DNA of 64,000 nt from Miltoncostaea sp050249835 (GTDB lineage Bacteria > Actinomycetota > Thermoleophilia > Miltoncostaeales > Miltoncostaeaceae), in NCBI GenBank assembly GCA_050249835.1, contig JBFWPT010000004.1:62001-126000 (forward strand), read 5' to 3'. The notes under the pieces were generated by a model. That model worked only from the letters and a program-made list of their open reading frames with translations. It was not told the origin of the DNA and did not search any database. The position numbers and the translations under genes were made by a program. Each line of letters begins with the position of its first letter. The stretch's first letter is position 1. This document shows positions 55,532 to 63,669 of the stretch, piece after piece.

Positions 55532-57531
55532 GTGACCCACCCGACCGACGTCGGCTATGTCGACGCGACCCTCCGCGACCTCGCCCCGTTCCCGTGGGGC
55601 ACGGCCGTGGGGACCGACGACCTCGCCGCCGCCGCGGCCGCGCTCTCCGACGTGGGGGCCCGCGTCCTGGAGGCCCTCGACGCCCGCTGCGCCCGCGCGG
55701 CGCTGGAGGCGCGCTCGGAGAGCCCGTGGGACCGACTGCGCGCCGTGCTGCGCGAGGCCGGCTCGACGCCGGTCGGCGTCGTGGTGGGCGCCCGCAACCT
55801 GTGGGGCGACCGCGCCCTGGCCCCGGACGTGGTCCGCCGCTTCGTGCTCTGCGCGGTCGACTCGGGCGCGTCCCGCGTCCGCGCGACCGACCCCCTGAAC
55901 GACGCGGACGCCCTCGAGGCCGTCGCGCGCGCCTGCGAGGAGGCGGCCGCCGAGTTCGTCCCCACGCTCATCGTCGGCCCGGCCCCCGGCCCGGACGACG
56001 CCCGCTGGGTGGAGGAGGCCCGCGCCCTGGCCGCCCTGCCCGGCGCCGCCGGCATCTGCGTCTCCGACGGCGCGGGCCACATCGCCCCGGCCGCCCTCGG
56101 GCGCCTGGTGGGCGCGGTCGGCTCCGTCACCGGCCTGCCGGTCGAGGTGCAGGTGCAGGCCCCCGGCGGCCTCGCCCCCCTGTCCGCCACCTCCGCCGTC
56201 GCAGGCGGCGCCGCGTCGGTGCAGGCGTCCGCCGGCCCGGTCGCCCTGGTGTCGGCCCGCCCGTCGGCGGAGACCCTGCGCGCCGCCCTGGTGGGCGGGG
56301 AGCGCACCCTGGACTGCCACCCCTCGGCCCTGGACCGCGCGGCGCGGGTCGTCGGCCCGATGCTCCCGGCGGACCGGCTGCGCCAGGCCGCCGCCGCCGT
56401 GTTCGGCCCGGCCGTCGCCGTGCCGCCCGCACTGGAGCCCGGCCTCATCTCCCGCCTCGGCCGCCTCGGCCTGTCGCGGAGCCTCGTCGCCGTGGNNNNN
56501 NNNNNNNNNNNNNNNNNNNNNNNNNNNNNNNNNNNNNNNNNNNNNNNNNNNNNNNNNNNNNNNNNNNNNNNNNNNNNNNNNNNNNNNNNNNNNNNGCGGA
56601 CCGGCTGCGCCAGGCCGCCGCCGCCGTGTTCGGCCCGGCCGTCGCCGTGCCGCCCGCACTGGAGCCCGGCCTCATCTCCCGCCTCGGCCGCCTCGGCCTG
56701 TCGCGGAGCCTCGTCGCCGTGGCCACCGAGTCCGCCGCCGTGGCGCGCGACATCGGCGCGGCGACCCTCGCCTATCCGCTGGGCGCCGCGATCCTGGCCC
56801 AGGCCGCCCGGCACGTCATCGAGGGCCGCCGCTGGGCCGAGATCGAGCCGGAGCTGGTCCCGATCGTCCTCGGGCGCGCCGGCCGCCTGCGCGGCCCCGT
56901 GGCCGACGCGGTGCGCGAGGCCGCGACGGCCGCCGACACCGGCCCCGTGCCCGTGCGCGACCTGGCGACGGTCACCGACGAGGCCCCCGCCGGGCTCTCG
57001 GAGGAGGACCTGGTCCTGTGGGCCATGTTCGGGGAGGAGACCGAGCCGGTCGTGGCCCGGCGCCGCTCGCTCGGCGTGGAGGCCGCAAACCGCCCGGCCG
57101 ACCCGGCGATCGACCGCGGCCTGCTGGAGACGCTGGTCGACGTGGTCGAGGCCTCCGACGAGGCCGAGGTGAGCGTCGAGATCTCCGGCGCGCGGGTGAC
57201 CGTGCGCCGCGCCGTGGCAGGTCCCGCCCCGGGCGCGGCGGCAGCGGGTGCCGGCGCCGGCGGCGGCGCGGCCGCCGACGAGGAGGACGAGGGCACGGTC
57301 CGCGTGACGAGCCCGATGGTCGGCACCTTCTACCGGCGCCCGGCGCCGGATCAGCCGCCCTTCTGCGAGGAGGGCCAGCGGGTCGAGGTGGGGGACACCC
57401 TCTGCCTCATCGAGGCGATGAAGCTCTTCAACGAGATCGTCGCCGAGACCGCCGGGACGGTACGCTCCATCTCCCTGGAGGACGGCTCGCCCGCCGAGTT
57501 CGGCCAGCTCCTCTTCGTGATCGAGCCGTGA
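55532..57531 (+). CDS. carboxyltransferase-like/biotin carboxyl carrier fusion, interrupted by an assembly gap
   Basis: Interrupted by 100 N, but the 127 bp before and after the gap are identical; removing one copy plus the Ns gives one 590-residue frame. Residues 8-265 look like the carboxyltransferase barrel of pyruvate carboxylase subunit B/OadA (DATLRD at 11-16), 270-440 the conserved PYC_OADA helical domain (GLISRLGRLGLS, GLSEEDLVLWAMF), then a Gly/Ala linker and a biotinyl domain with EAMKLFNE (Lys555). The barrel has lost key residues: the KDM lysine is Ser178, the His-x-His metal pair is Gln207-x-Gln209, and the RDAHQ glutamine is Pro19. Probably a catalytically dead scaffold carrying BCCP for AccC, whose start overlaps its stop. 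Confidence 0.8.
56369..56722. other. assembly artefact: 100-N gap (56496-56595) flanked by identical 127-bp copies
   Basis: 56369-56495 and 56596-56722 are identical. 127 is a usual largest de Bruijn k-mer, so two contigs sharing a k-length overlap were probably scaffolded without merging. Collapsing 227 bases restores the reading frame. Confidence 0.9.
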
Positions 57532-58892
57532 AGCTCCTCATCGCCAACCGCGGGGAGATCGCGGTCCGCGTCATCCGCACGGCCCGCGAGCTCGGCATCC
57601 CCACGGTCGCCGTCTACTCGCTGGCCGACGCGGACACCCTGGCGGTCGACCTGGCCGACGAGGCGGTCTGCATCGGGCCCGCCCCGGCCCGCGAGTCGTA
57701 CCTCAACATCGCCAACGTCCTCGGCGCGGCCGAGATCACGGGCTGCGACGCCGTCCACCCGGGCTACGGATTCCTGTCGGAGAACCCCACCTTCGCGCGC
57801 GCCTGCGCCGACCAGGGCATCACGTTCGTCGGCCCGTCGCCCGAGGTGATGGAGCGGATGGGGGACAAGATCGCCGCGAAGGCGGCCGCCCGCGAGGCCG
57901 GCCTGCCGGTGCTGGGCGGCTCCGACGGCCCGGTGAGCGACATCCAGGCCGCGATCGCCGCCGCGGACGACGCCGGCTACCCGGTGCTCCTGAAGGCCGC
58001 GGCCGGCGGCGGCGGCAAGGGCATGCGCCGCGTCGAGCGCCCGGGCGACCTCCCCGGCGCCTTCGAGATCGCCCAGCGGGAGGCGGAGGCGTCCTTCAAC
58101 GACGGCTCCCTCTACGTGGAGCGCTACCTGGAGGGCGCCCGCCACGTGGAGATCCAGGTGATGGCCGACGGCCAGGGCGGGGCCCTGGTGTGCGGCGACC
58201 GCGAGTGCTCCATCCAGCGGCGCCACCAGAAGCTCATCGAGGAGGCCCCGGCGCCGCACCTGCCGGACGCCACCCGCACGGCGATGCAGCAGGCAGCCCT
58301 GCGGGCCGTGAAGGCCTGGAACTACCGCAGCGCCGGCACCCTGGAGTTCCTGGTGGACGCCAAGGGCGACTTCTTCTTCCTGGAGCTCAACGCCCGCCTG
58401 CAGGTGGAGCATCCGGTGACCGAGCTCGTGACCGGCCTCGACCTGGTGGCCGAGCAACTGCACATCGCGGCCGGCGGCCTGCTGTCGCGCACCGGTGTCG
58501 CGGAGGCGAACGGCCACGCGATCGAGTGCCGCATCAACGCCGAGGACCCGTCGCGCGACTTCCGGCCGGGCGCCGGGCGCCTCGACGACTACCGCATCGC
58601 CCAGGGACCCGGGATCCGCGTCGACACCCACTGCGAGCCGGGCGAGACGATCCCGCCGCACTACGACTCTCTGCTCGGCAAGCTCTGCGTCTGGGCCGCC
58701 GACCGGCCGAAGGCGATCGCCCGCCTGCGCCGGGCGCTGCACGAGACGTCGATCACGGGCATCCCCACGACGCTGCCGCTGCTCGAGGACATCGCGCACG
58801 ACGCGCCGTTCGTGGAGGGGCGCTACACGACGGCCTACATCCCGGAGCGCGAGGCGTACCTGCCGACGCTGAACGGCTCCCGGGTCTCCTGA
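57528..58892 (+). CDS. accC: biotin carboxylase (acetyl-CoA/acyl-CoA carboxylase subunit)
   Basis: 454 residues, ATP-dependent carboxylation of biotin. IANRGEIAVRVIRTARELGI at the N-terminus, HPGYGFLSENP, the ATP lid KAAAGGGGKGMRRV, HVEIQVMADGQG, RDCSIQRR-type CGDRECSIQRRHQKLIEEAP, and ELNARLQVEHPVTE (usually MNTRLQVEHPVTE). Complete at the usual 450 residues and without a fused BCCP, which is supplied by the preceding gene. GTGA overlap upstream; TGATG overlap with nusB. Confidence 0.96.
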   Translation: MKLLIANRGEIAVRVIRTARELGIPTVAVYSLADADTLAVDLADEAVCIGPAPARESYLNIANVLGAAEITGCDAVHPGYGFLSENPTFARACADQGITFVGPSPEVMERMGDKIAAKAAAREAGLPVLGGSDGPVSDIQAAIAAADDAGYPVLLKAAAGGGGKGMRRVERPGDLPGAFEIAQREAEASFNDGSLYVERYLEGARHVEIQVMADGQGGALVCGDRECSIQRRHQKLIEEAPAPHLPDATRTAMQQAALRAVKAWNYRSAGTLEFLVDAKGDFFFLELNARLQVEHPVTELVTGLDLVAEQLHIAAGGLLSRTGVAEANGHAIECRINAEDPSRDFRPGAGRLDDYRIAQGPGIRVDTHCEPGETIPPHYDSLLGKLCVWAADRPKAIARLRRALHETSITGIPTTLPLLEDIAHDAPFVEGRYTTAYIPEREAYLPTLNGSRVS

Positions 58893-59311
58893 TGGCCGTC
58901 CAGGAGGGGGGCCGCCGCGCGGCCCGCCGCCAGGCGGTGTTCCTGCTCTACCAGCACGACGTGACCGGCCTGCCCCTGGAGGAGCTGGAGCGCAACACCG
59001 AGCGCGACGGCACCCCCGTGGACCCGTTCGCGCGGGCGCTCACCGAGGGCGTCAGCGTGGACACGGCGTCGCTGGACGAGCTCATCACGGGCGCGGCCGA
59101 GGGCTGGACGGCGGAGCGGCTGGCGCCGCTGGAGCGGAACATCCTGCGCGTCGCGGTCCACGAGATCCTGGACTGGCCGGACATCCCGGCGGCGGTGTCG
59201 ATCAACGAGGCGGTCGACCTGGCGAAGCGGTACTGCCAGGCGGAGGCGCCGGGCCTGGTGAACGGGATCCTGGGGCGGATCGCCGCCGATCACGCGGAGG
59301 TGGACGGGTGA
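58892..59311 (+). CDS. nusB: transcription antitermination factor NusB
   Basis: 139 residues, all-helical. RRAARRQAVFLLYQHDVTG, APLERNILRVAVHEIL, PAAVSINEAVDLAKRYC and PGLVNGILGRIA are the standard NusB blocks that bind boxA RNA with S10. Overlaps both neighbours. Confidence 0.95.
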   Translation: MAVQEGGRRAARRQAVFLLYQHDVTGLPLEELERNTERDGTPVDPFARALTEGVSVDTASLDELITGAAEGWTAERLAPLERNILRVAVHEILDWPDIPAAVSINEAVDLAKRYCQAEAPGLVNGILGRIAADHAEVDG

Positions 59312-59490
59312 GCGGCGACGAGGCGGCGGCCCTGCGGGCGGCGGCGGAGCGGCTGGAGGAGGTGGCGGCGCGCATCCGCGAGGGCGACGCGACCCCCGAG
59401 GAGCTGAAGGCGCTGGCCGACGAGGCCCTGGCGCTGGGCGCGGAGATCACCGAGCGCGTGCCGCGGGTGCTGCGCCCCGGCGAGGACTGA
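59308..59490 (+). CDS. exodeoxyribonuclease VII small-subunit-like protein
   Basis: 60 residues, helical hairpin: AAAERLEEVAARIREGDATP, then EELKALADEALALGAEITER, the pattern of XseB (A-x-x-x-L-E-x-I-V-x-x-L-E-x-G-x-x-P-L-E). No xseA in the window, and the C-terminal part is short, so the assignment is tentative. GTG overlaps the nusB stop. Confidence 0.45.
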   Translation: MSGDEAAALRAAAERLEEVAARIREGDATPEELKALADEALALGAEITERVPRVLRPGED

Positions 59491-59493
59491 CCC

Positions 59494-59913
59494 GTGGCCC
59501 GGGCCGACGACCTCCTCGACCCCCGGGTGCAGGTGATGGTGCTGCCGCCCAGCGATCCGACCGCCGCCGGGCACGACGAGCTGCAGGGCGTGGGCTCCGG
59601 CGACGACCGGCCGGAGATGGCCGAGCTGGCCGCGCGCTCCTGGCTCACCCAGGGCGACGCGGTGCGCGGGTCGGAGCTGGAAACGCTCGGCCTGACGCTC
59701 TACGCCGGACATCCCGAGTTGCGGTTGGTCAACCTTCCGACAGCATTCATCGACTCGGGGGTGCGGCTGCTGAAGGAGCTGGGGACGTACGTCCTGACCG
59801 GCGGCGTGCTGGAGGACGGCGACATCATGCAGCTGCGCCACGACCTGCCGTACCTGGTGGGGATCCACTCCGGTGGGGAGGACGAGCCGCTGCGGGTGGT
59901 GCTGCTGGCGTGA
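59494..59913 (+). CDS. hypothetical protein (139 aa)
   Basis: No family recognised. Soluble alpha/beta with DPRVQVMVLPPSDPTAAGHD, LTLYAGHPELRLVNLPTAFI and GDIMQLRHDLPYLVGIHSG; the middle resembles DUF-type proteins with a suppressor-of-fused-like fold, but I cannot assign it. GTG at 59494; GTGA overlap with the following reductase gene. Confidence 0.55.
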   Translation: MARADDLLDPRVQVMVLPPSDPTAAGHDELQGVGSGDDRPEMAELAARSWLTQGDAVRGSELETLGLTLYAGHPELRLVNLPTAFIDSGVRLLKELGTYVLTGGVLEDGDIMQLRHDLPYLVGIHSGGEDEPLRVVLLA

Positions 59914-60506
59914 CCCCCGCCCCGCCCCGGATCGCCGTGATCATCGGGAGCACCCGGGAGGGGCGGCTCGGCCCCGCGGTGGCCGGGTGGTTCGTCGGCC
60001 TGGCCGCCTCAGGGGCCGCCGGCGACCTCGCCCTGGAGGTGATCGACCTCCGCGAGGCCGGCCTGCCGGAGCACCTCGCCGAGGGGCATCCGAACCGTGG
60101 GGAGTACCCGGAGGCCGTCCGCCCGTTCGCCGCGAGGATCGCCGCCGCCGACGGCTTCGTCCTCGTCACGCCCGAGTACAACCACGGCTATCCCGCCTCC
60201 CTGAAGCACGCCCTCGATGCGGTCGGGCCGGAGTGGCGCGCGAAGCCGGTGGCGTTCGTGTCCTACGGCGGCGTCGCCGGCGGCGTCCGCGCCGTCGAGC
60301 AGCTGCGCCAGGTGGTGGTCGAGCTGCACCTCGTCCCGCTGCGCGACGCCGTCACCATCCCGCGCGCCCGGCGCGCCTTCGCCGGAGGCGCCGTCCCCGC
60401 CGACGAGGACGGCCGCCTCGCCGATTCCGTCGCGACCCTCGTGAGGAGGCTGTCGTGGTGGTCCCGGGCCCTGCGGACCGCGAGGGACTCCGAGCCCTAC
60501 GGGTAG
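59910..60506 (+). CDS. NADPH-dependent FMN reductase
   Basis: 198 residues, flavodoxin-like. FMN phosphate loop IIGSTREGRLGPAVAGWF, isoalloxazine loop VTPEYNHGYPASLKHALD, and VSYGGVAGGVRAVEQLR fit the SsuE/ArsH-like FMN_red family. Reduces FMN or quinones and may serve an unidentified monooxygenase. GTG overlaps the preceding stop. Confidence 0.9.
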   Translation: MTPAPPRIAVIIGSTREGRLGPAVAGWFVGLAASGAAGDLALEVIDLREAGLPEHLAEGHPNRGEYPEAVRPFAARIAAADGFVLVTPEYNHGYPASLKHALDAVGPEWRAKPVAFVSYGGVAGGVRAVEQLRQVVVELHLVPLRDAVTIPRARRAFAGGAVPADEDGRLADSVATLVRRLSWWSRALRTARDSEPYG

Positions 60507-60811
60507 GCCAGCAGGGCCTCGATCAGGAGCGCCACCACCCCGCCGCCGACGGCGAGGGCGATGAGGGACAGCCGGGTCCCCCACGTGTCGGGCAGCGGCT
60601 CCTCGCCCTTCTCCTTCTCGTCGTTCGCCTCGGCGATCTCCTCCCCGGCCGTCGCCCAAGCGTGCGTGACCCAGAAGAGGACGATCATCGCCACGAGGAT
60701 CCAGGCGGCGAGCATGGGCGGAGTGGACCACCTCCGGAGCCGCCCGGTCCACGATCTCCGGGCCTCGTCTCGGATCGCGCACATCCCGGTCAACAAGCGG
60801 GATCGGACCAT
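60497..60811 (-). CDS. small membrane protein, two helices
   Basis: About 104 residues; the start is uncertain (ATG at 60811, GTG at 60820 or ATG at 60715). Two membrane helices (LAAWILVAMIVLFWVTHAW and LSLIALAVGGGVVALLIEAL) separated by a charged Glu/Lys loop. No family recognised. Its last 10 bp overlap the convergent reductase gene. Confidence 0.5.
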   Translation of the reverse strand: MVRSRLLTGMCAIRDEARRSWTGRLRRWSTPPMLAAWILVAMIVLFWVTHAWATAGEEIAEANDEKEKGEEPLPDTWGTRLSLIALAVGGGVVALLIEALLAYP

Positions 60812-60823
60812 CCCGTCCACCGA

Positions 60824-60906
60824 GGTTCACTTGGCCCTGAGCTCGAGGGCCGAACCGGCCCGCGCCCACTGTGCACTCATACGTCGCGACGGTGTGCACT
60901 TGTACG
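60824..60906 (+). repeat. two further CACTTGG-type elements
   Basis: GGTTCACTTGGCCC at 60824-60837, then TGTGCACTCATACG (60870-60883) and TGTGCACTTGTACG (60893-60906), 23 bp apart, separated by TCGCGACGG-like sequence similar to that of the 35620 element. Confidence 0.45.
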
Positions 60907-61016
60907 CACCCCGCGCGGGGAGGGGGCGGCACAGATCCGGCACGGATCGGGTGGCGATCCGCGCGCCGCGTCCTCCTATCGTCGGGGGTCCCGGCCGCGT
61001 GCGGGCGGCGCTGCCG

Positions 61017-61646
61017 TCAGCCGACGGGGTCCGCGGCGAGGAAGGACGGCCTCGTGACGAGGGAGTCCCGGAGCGCCGCGAGGCTCTCCCAGGGGTCGAG
61101 GTCGAGACCCGTGCGGATCGACCGGTGCAGCACCGGCGCCAGGGCGCAGTCGGCGATCGTGAAGCGGCCCAGCACCGCGCCGTCGGCCGTCACGAGGGAG
61201 TCGAGCAGGTCCAGCGTCGGGCGGATCTCCACCGCGACCTCCGCGGCCCGCTCGGGATCCGGCTCGGCCGCCCCGAAGCCGGCCCCCTTCACGTACCCGA
61301 GCGCGGCCGCCTCGTGTTTGAAGAACGCCCCCCGGATCCCCGTGTGGAAGCGGTCCAGGAACTCGTCCACCCGCGCGCGCTCCCACAGGTCCGCGGGCAG
61401 CAGGTCGTGCCGTGACTCCCGGATCGCGAGGTACCGCAGGATCGCGTGGGACTCCGACAGGACGAAGCCGTCGTCGTCCAGGGCGGGGATGCCGCCGACC
61501 GGGTTCAGGGCCAGGAAGCCCTCCGGACGGGGCCGCCGGAGGTCCACGGTGCGGCGCTCGTACGGGAGCTCCAGCTCGGCGAGCAGGAAGCGCGCCTTGA
61601 GGGCGTTCGAGGACCGCGGGTTGTCGTAGAGCACCAGTCCGGGCAC
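61017..61646 (-). CDS. glutathione S-transferase family protein
   Basis: 209 residues. N-terminal thioredoxin fold VLYDNPRSSNALKARFLLAE with Ser at the catalytic position, NPVGGIPALDDDGFVLSESHAIL (cis-Pro and Glu-Ser glutathione site), and a helical C-terminal domain with LGRFTIADCALAPVLHRSI. Actinobacteria mostly lack glutathione, so the thiol is uncertain. GTG at 61646 by the leaderless -10. Confidence 0.9.
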   Translation of the reverse strand: MPGLVLYDNPRSSNALKARFLLAELELPYERRTVDLRRPRPEGFLALNPVGGIPALDDDGFVLSESHAILRYLAIRESRHDLLPADLWERARVDEFLDRFHTGIRGAFFKHEAAALGYVKGAGFGAAEPDPERAAEVAVEIRPTLDLLDSLVTADGAVLGRFTIADCALAPVLHRSIRTGLDLDPWESLAALRDSLVTRPSFLAADPVG

Positions 61647-61653
61647 CTCTCGG

Positions 61654-61659
61654 ACGATA
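61654..61659 (-). promoter_or_regulatory. leaderless-type -10 box TATCGT
   Basis: Ends 7 bp before the GTG at 61646. Confidence 0.55.
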
Positions 61660-61703
61660 GTCCCCGGGGATCCCGGGGGTGACAGCGCGCGGGGGGGTTG
61701 CTC

Positions 61704-61709
61704 TAAGAT
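61704..61709 (+). promoter_or_regulatory. leaderless-type -10 box TAAGAT of dxs
   Basis: Ends 7 bp before the ATG at 61717; GTGACA at 61679-61684 (19-bp spacer) may be the -35 box. Confidence 0.6.
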
Positions 61710-61716
61710 CGCCGGA

Positions 61717-63627
61717 ATGGCCGACTCCGAGACGCGGTTCCCACTCCTCTCGGGGCTCACCGCCCCGCACGACCTCGCCGACATGAGCGGCGCCCAGCTC
61801 GAGGCGCTCGCCGCAGAGATGCGGGAGGCGATCATCGACACGGTGTCCCAGACCGGCGGGCACCTGGGCGCGAGCCTCGGCACGGTGGAGCTCACCATCG
61901 CCCTGCACGCCGAGCTGGAGTCGCCGCGCGACCGCATCGTCTGGGACGTCGGCCACCAGGCCTACGGCCACAAGCTCCTCACGGGCCGCCTCGACGGGTT
62001 CGGCACCCTCCGCCAGTACGGCGGCATGTCGGGCTTCCTGCGGCGGGTGGAGAGCGACCACGACATCATGGGCGCCGGCCACGCCAGCACCTCGATCTCG
62101 TACGCCACGGGCCTCGGCGAGGCCGAGCGGCACGCCCGCCAGGGGCGCCGCGCGGTGGCGGTCATCGGGGACGGCGCGCTCACGGGCGGCATGGCCTACG
62201 AGGGGCTCAACCAGGCCGGTCACCTCGGGACGCCGATCACGGTGATCCTCAACGACAACGGCATGAGCATCTCGGAGAACGTCGGTGCGCTCTCCAAGCT
62301 GTTCCAGCGCGTGAGGGTCGACCCGACCCTGACCCGTGTCCGCGAGGAGCTGGAGCGCAACCTCGCCCGCCTCCCGGGCGCCACCGAGCTCGGCGGCAAG
62401 GTCCGCGACGCCACCAAGTCCCTCTGGTTCGTCCCCGGCGCCCTCTTCGAGGCCCTCGGCTTCGCCTACATCGGCCCGATCGACGGCCACGACATCGACG
62501 AGGTCCGCGGCGCGCTGCGGACGACGCTCGAGATGGACCGCCCGGCCGTCATCCACGTCAAGACGGTCAAGGGCCGCGGCTACGCGCCCGCAGAGGCCGA
62601 CGGCGAGGCCATGCACGGCGCCACGCCCTTCGTCATCGAGAGCGGCAAGGCGGCCGGCAAGAAGTCGGCGGGCCCGCCAAACTACACCGAGGTCTTCGGG
62701 CACGCCCTCGTGGCCCAGGCCGAGCGCGACCCGCGGGTGGTGGGCATCACGGCGGCCATGCTCAAGGGCACCGGGATGCAGCACATGATGAAGCGCTTCC
62801 CGGAGCGCACCTACGACGTCGGCATCGCCGAGCAGCACGCCGTCATCTTCGCCTGCGGCCTCGCCATCGCCGGCTACCGCCCGGTCTGCGCGATCTACTC
62901 GACCTTCCTGCAGCGCGCGTTCGACCCCATCGTCCACGACGCCGCCATCCAGGACCTCCCCGTCGTGTTCGCCATCGACCGCGGCGGCCTCGTCGGCGAC
63001 GACGGCCCGACGCACCACGGGGTCTTCGACCTGGCCTACCTCCGCGCCATCCCCGGCATGACGGTGATGGCGCCGATGGACGAGGCCGAGCTGGTCGACA
63101 TGCTTGACACCGCCCTCCGGCTCGACGGCCCCGTCGCGCTCCGCTACCCGCGCGGCGCCGGGCTCGGCGTGCCGCTGCCCGAGCGGCCCGAGCCGGTCGA
63201 GGTGGGGAAGGGCGTCGTGCTGGAGTCCGGGGAGCGCGTCGCGCTCGTGGGCTACGGCTTCGGGGCGGCCCTCGCCCAGCAGGCCGCCGACCTGGTGGCC
63301 GACGGCGTCGGCGCCCGGCCGACCGTGGTCAACGCGCGCTTCTGCAAGCCCATCGACGCCGCGCTCATCCGGCAGCTCGCCGAGCGGCACGAGCTCATCG
63401 TGACCCTGGAGGACCACGCGGCCCTCGCCGGGTTCGGCTCGGCGGTGCTGGAGGTGCTGGAGGACACGCCCACACGGGTCCTGCGCCTGGGCATCCCGGA
63501 CCGCTTCATCGACCACGGCAAGCGCGACCTGCTGCTCGACGAGGCCGGCCTCACCCCGGGGCAGGTCGCGGCCCGCACGGTGCGCGCCCTCAACGCCCCC
63601 TCGCGCATGCTGGTGGCCGAGGGCTGA
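61717..63627 (+). CDS. dxs: 1-deoxy-D-xylulose-5-phosphate synthase
   Basis: 636 residues, thiamine-diphosphate enzyme opening the MEP isoprenoid pathway from pyruvate and glyceraldehyde 3-phosphate. GGHLGASLGTVELTIALH, DVGHQAYGHKLLTGR, GDGALTGGMAYEGLNQAGH with the ThDP/Mg GDG-N motif and LNDNGMSISENVG, then the transketolase central domain with DVGIAEQHAVIFACGLA (catalytic Glu) and DRGGLVGDDGPTHHGVFD. Full length; no frameshift. Strong leaderless-type promoter. Confidence 0.97.
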   Translation: MADSETRFPLLSGLTAPHDLADMSGAQLEALAAEMREAIIDTVSQTGGHLGASLGTVELTIALHAELESPRDRIVWDVGHQAYGHKLLTGRLDGFGTLRQYGGMSGFLRRVESDHDIMGAGHASTSISYATGLGEAERHARQGRRAVAVIGDGALTGGMAYEGLNQAGHLGTPITVILNDNGMSISENVGALSKLFQRVRVDPTLTRVREELERNLARLPGATELGGKVRDATKSLWFVPGALFEALGFAYIGPIDGHDIDEVRGALRTTLEMDRPAVIHVKTVKGRGYAPAEADGEAMHGATPFVIESGKAAGKKSAGPPNYTEVFGHALVAQAERDPRVVGITAAMLKGTGMQHMMKRFPERTYDVGIAEQHAVIFACGLAIAGYRPVCAIYSTFLQRAFDPIVHDAAIQDLPVVFAIDRGGLVGDDGPTHHGVFDLAYLRAIPGMTVMAPMDEAELVDMLDTALRLDGPVALRYPRGAGLGVPLPERPEPVEVGKGVVLESGERVALVGYGFGAALAQQAADLVADGVGARPTVVNARFCKPIDAALIRQLAERHELIVTLEDHAALAGFGSAVLEVLEDTPTRVLRLGIPDRFIDHGKRDLLLDEAGLTPGQVAARTVRALNAPSRMLVAEG

Positions 63628-63656
63628 TACCCGCGGGGCGCGCCCGGCGCCCCGGC

Positions 63657-63662
63657 TATCAT
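63657..63662 (+). promoter_or_regulatory. leaderless-type -10 box TATCAT
   Basis: Ends 7 bp before the GTG at 63670. Confidence 0.55.
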
Positions 63663-63669
63663 CGGCGCG

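Noticed and set aside
56496..56595. Two separate genes (broken carboxyltransferase and AccB) around the gap
   Set aside because: Collapsing the duplicated 127 bp and the Ns restores one frame, so it is one gene.
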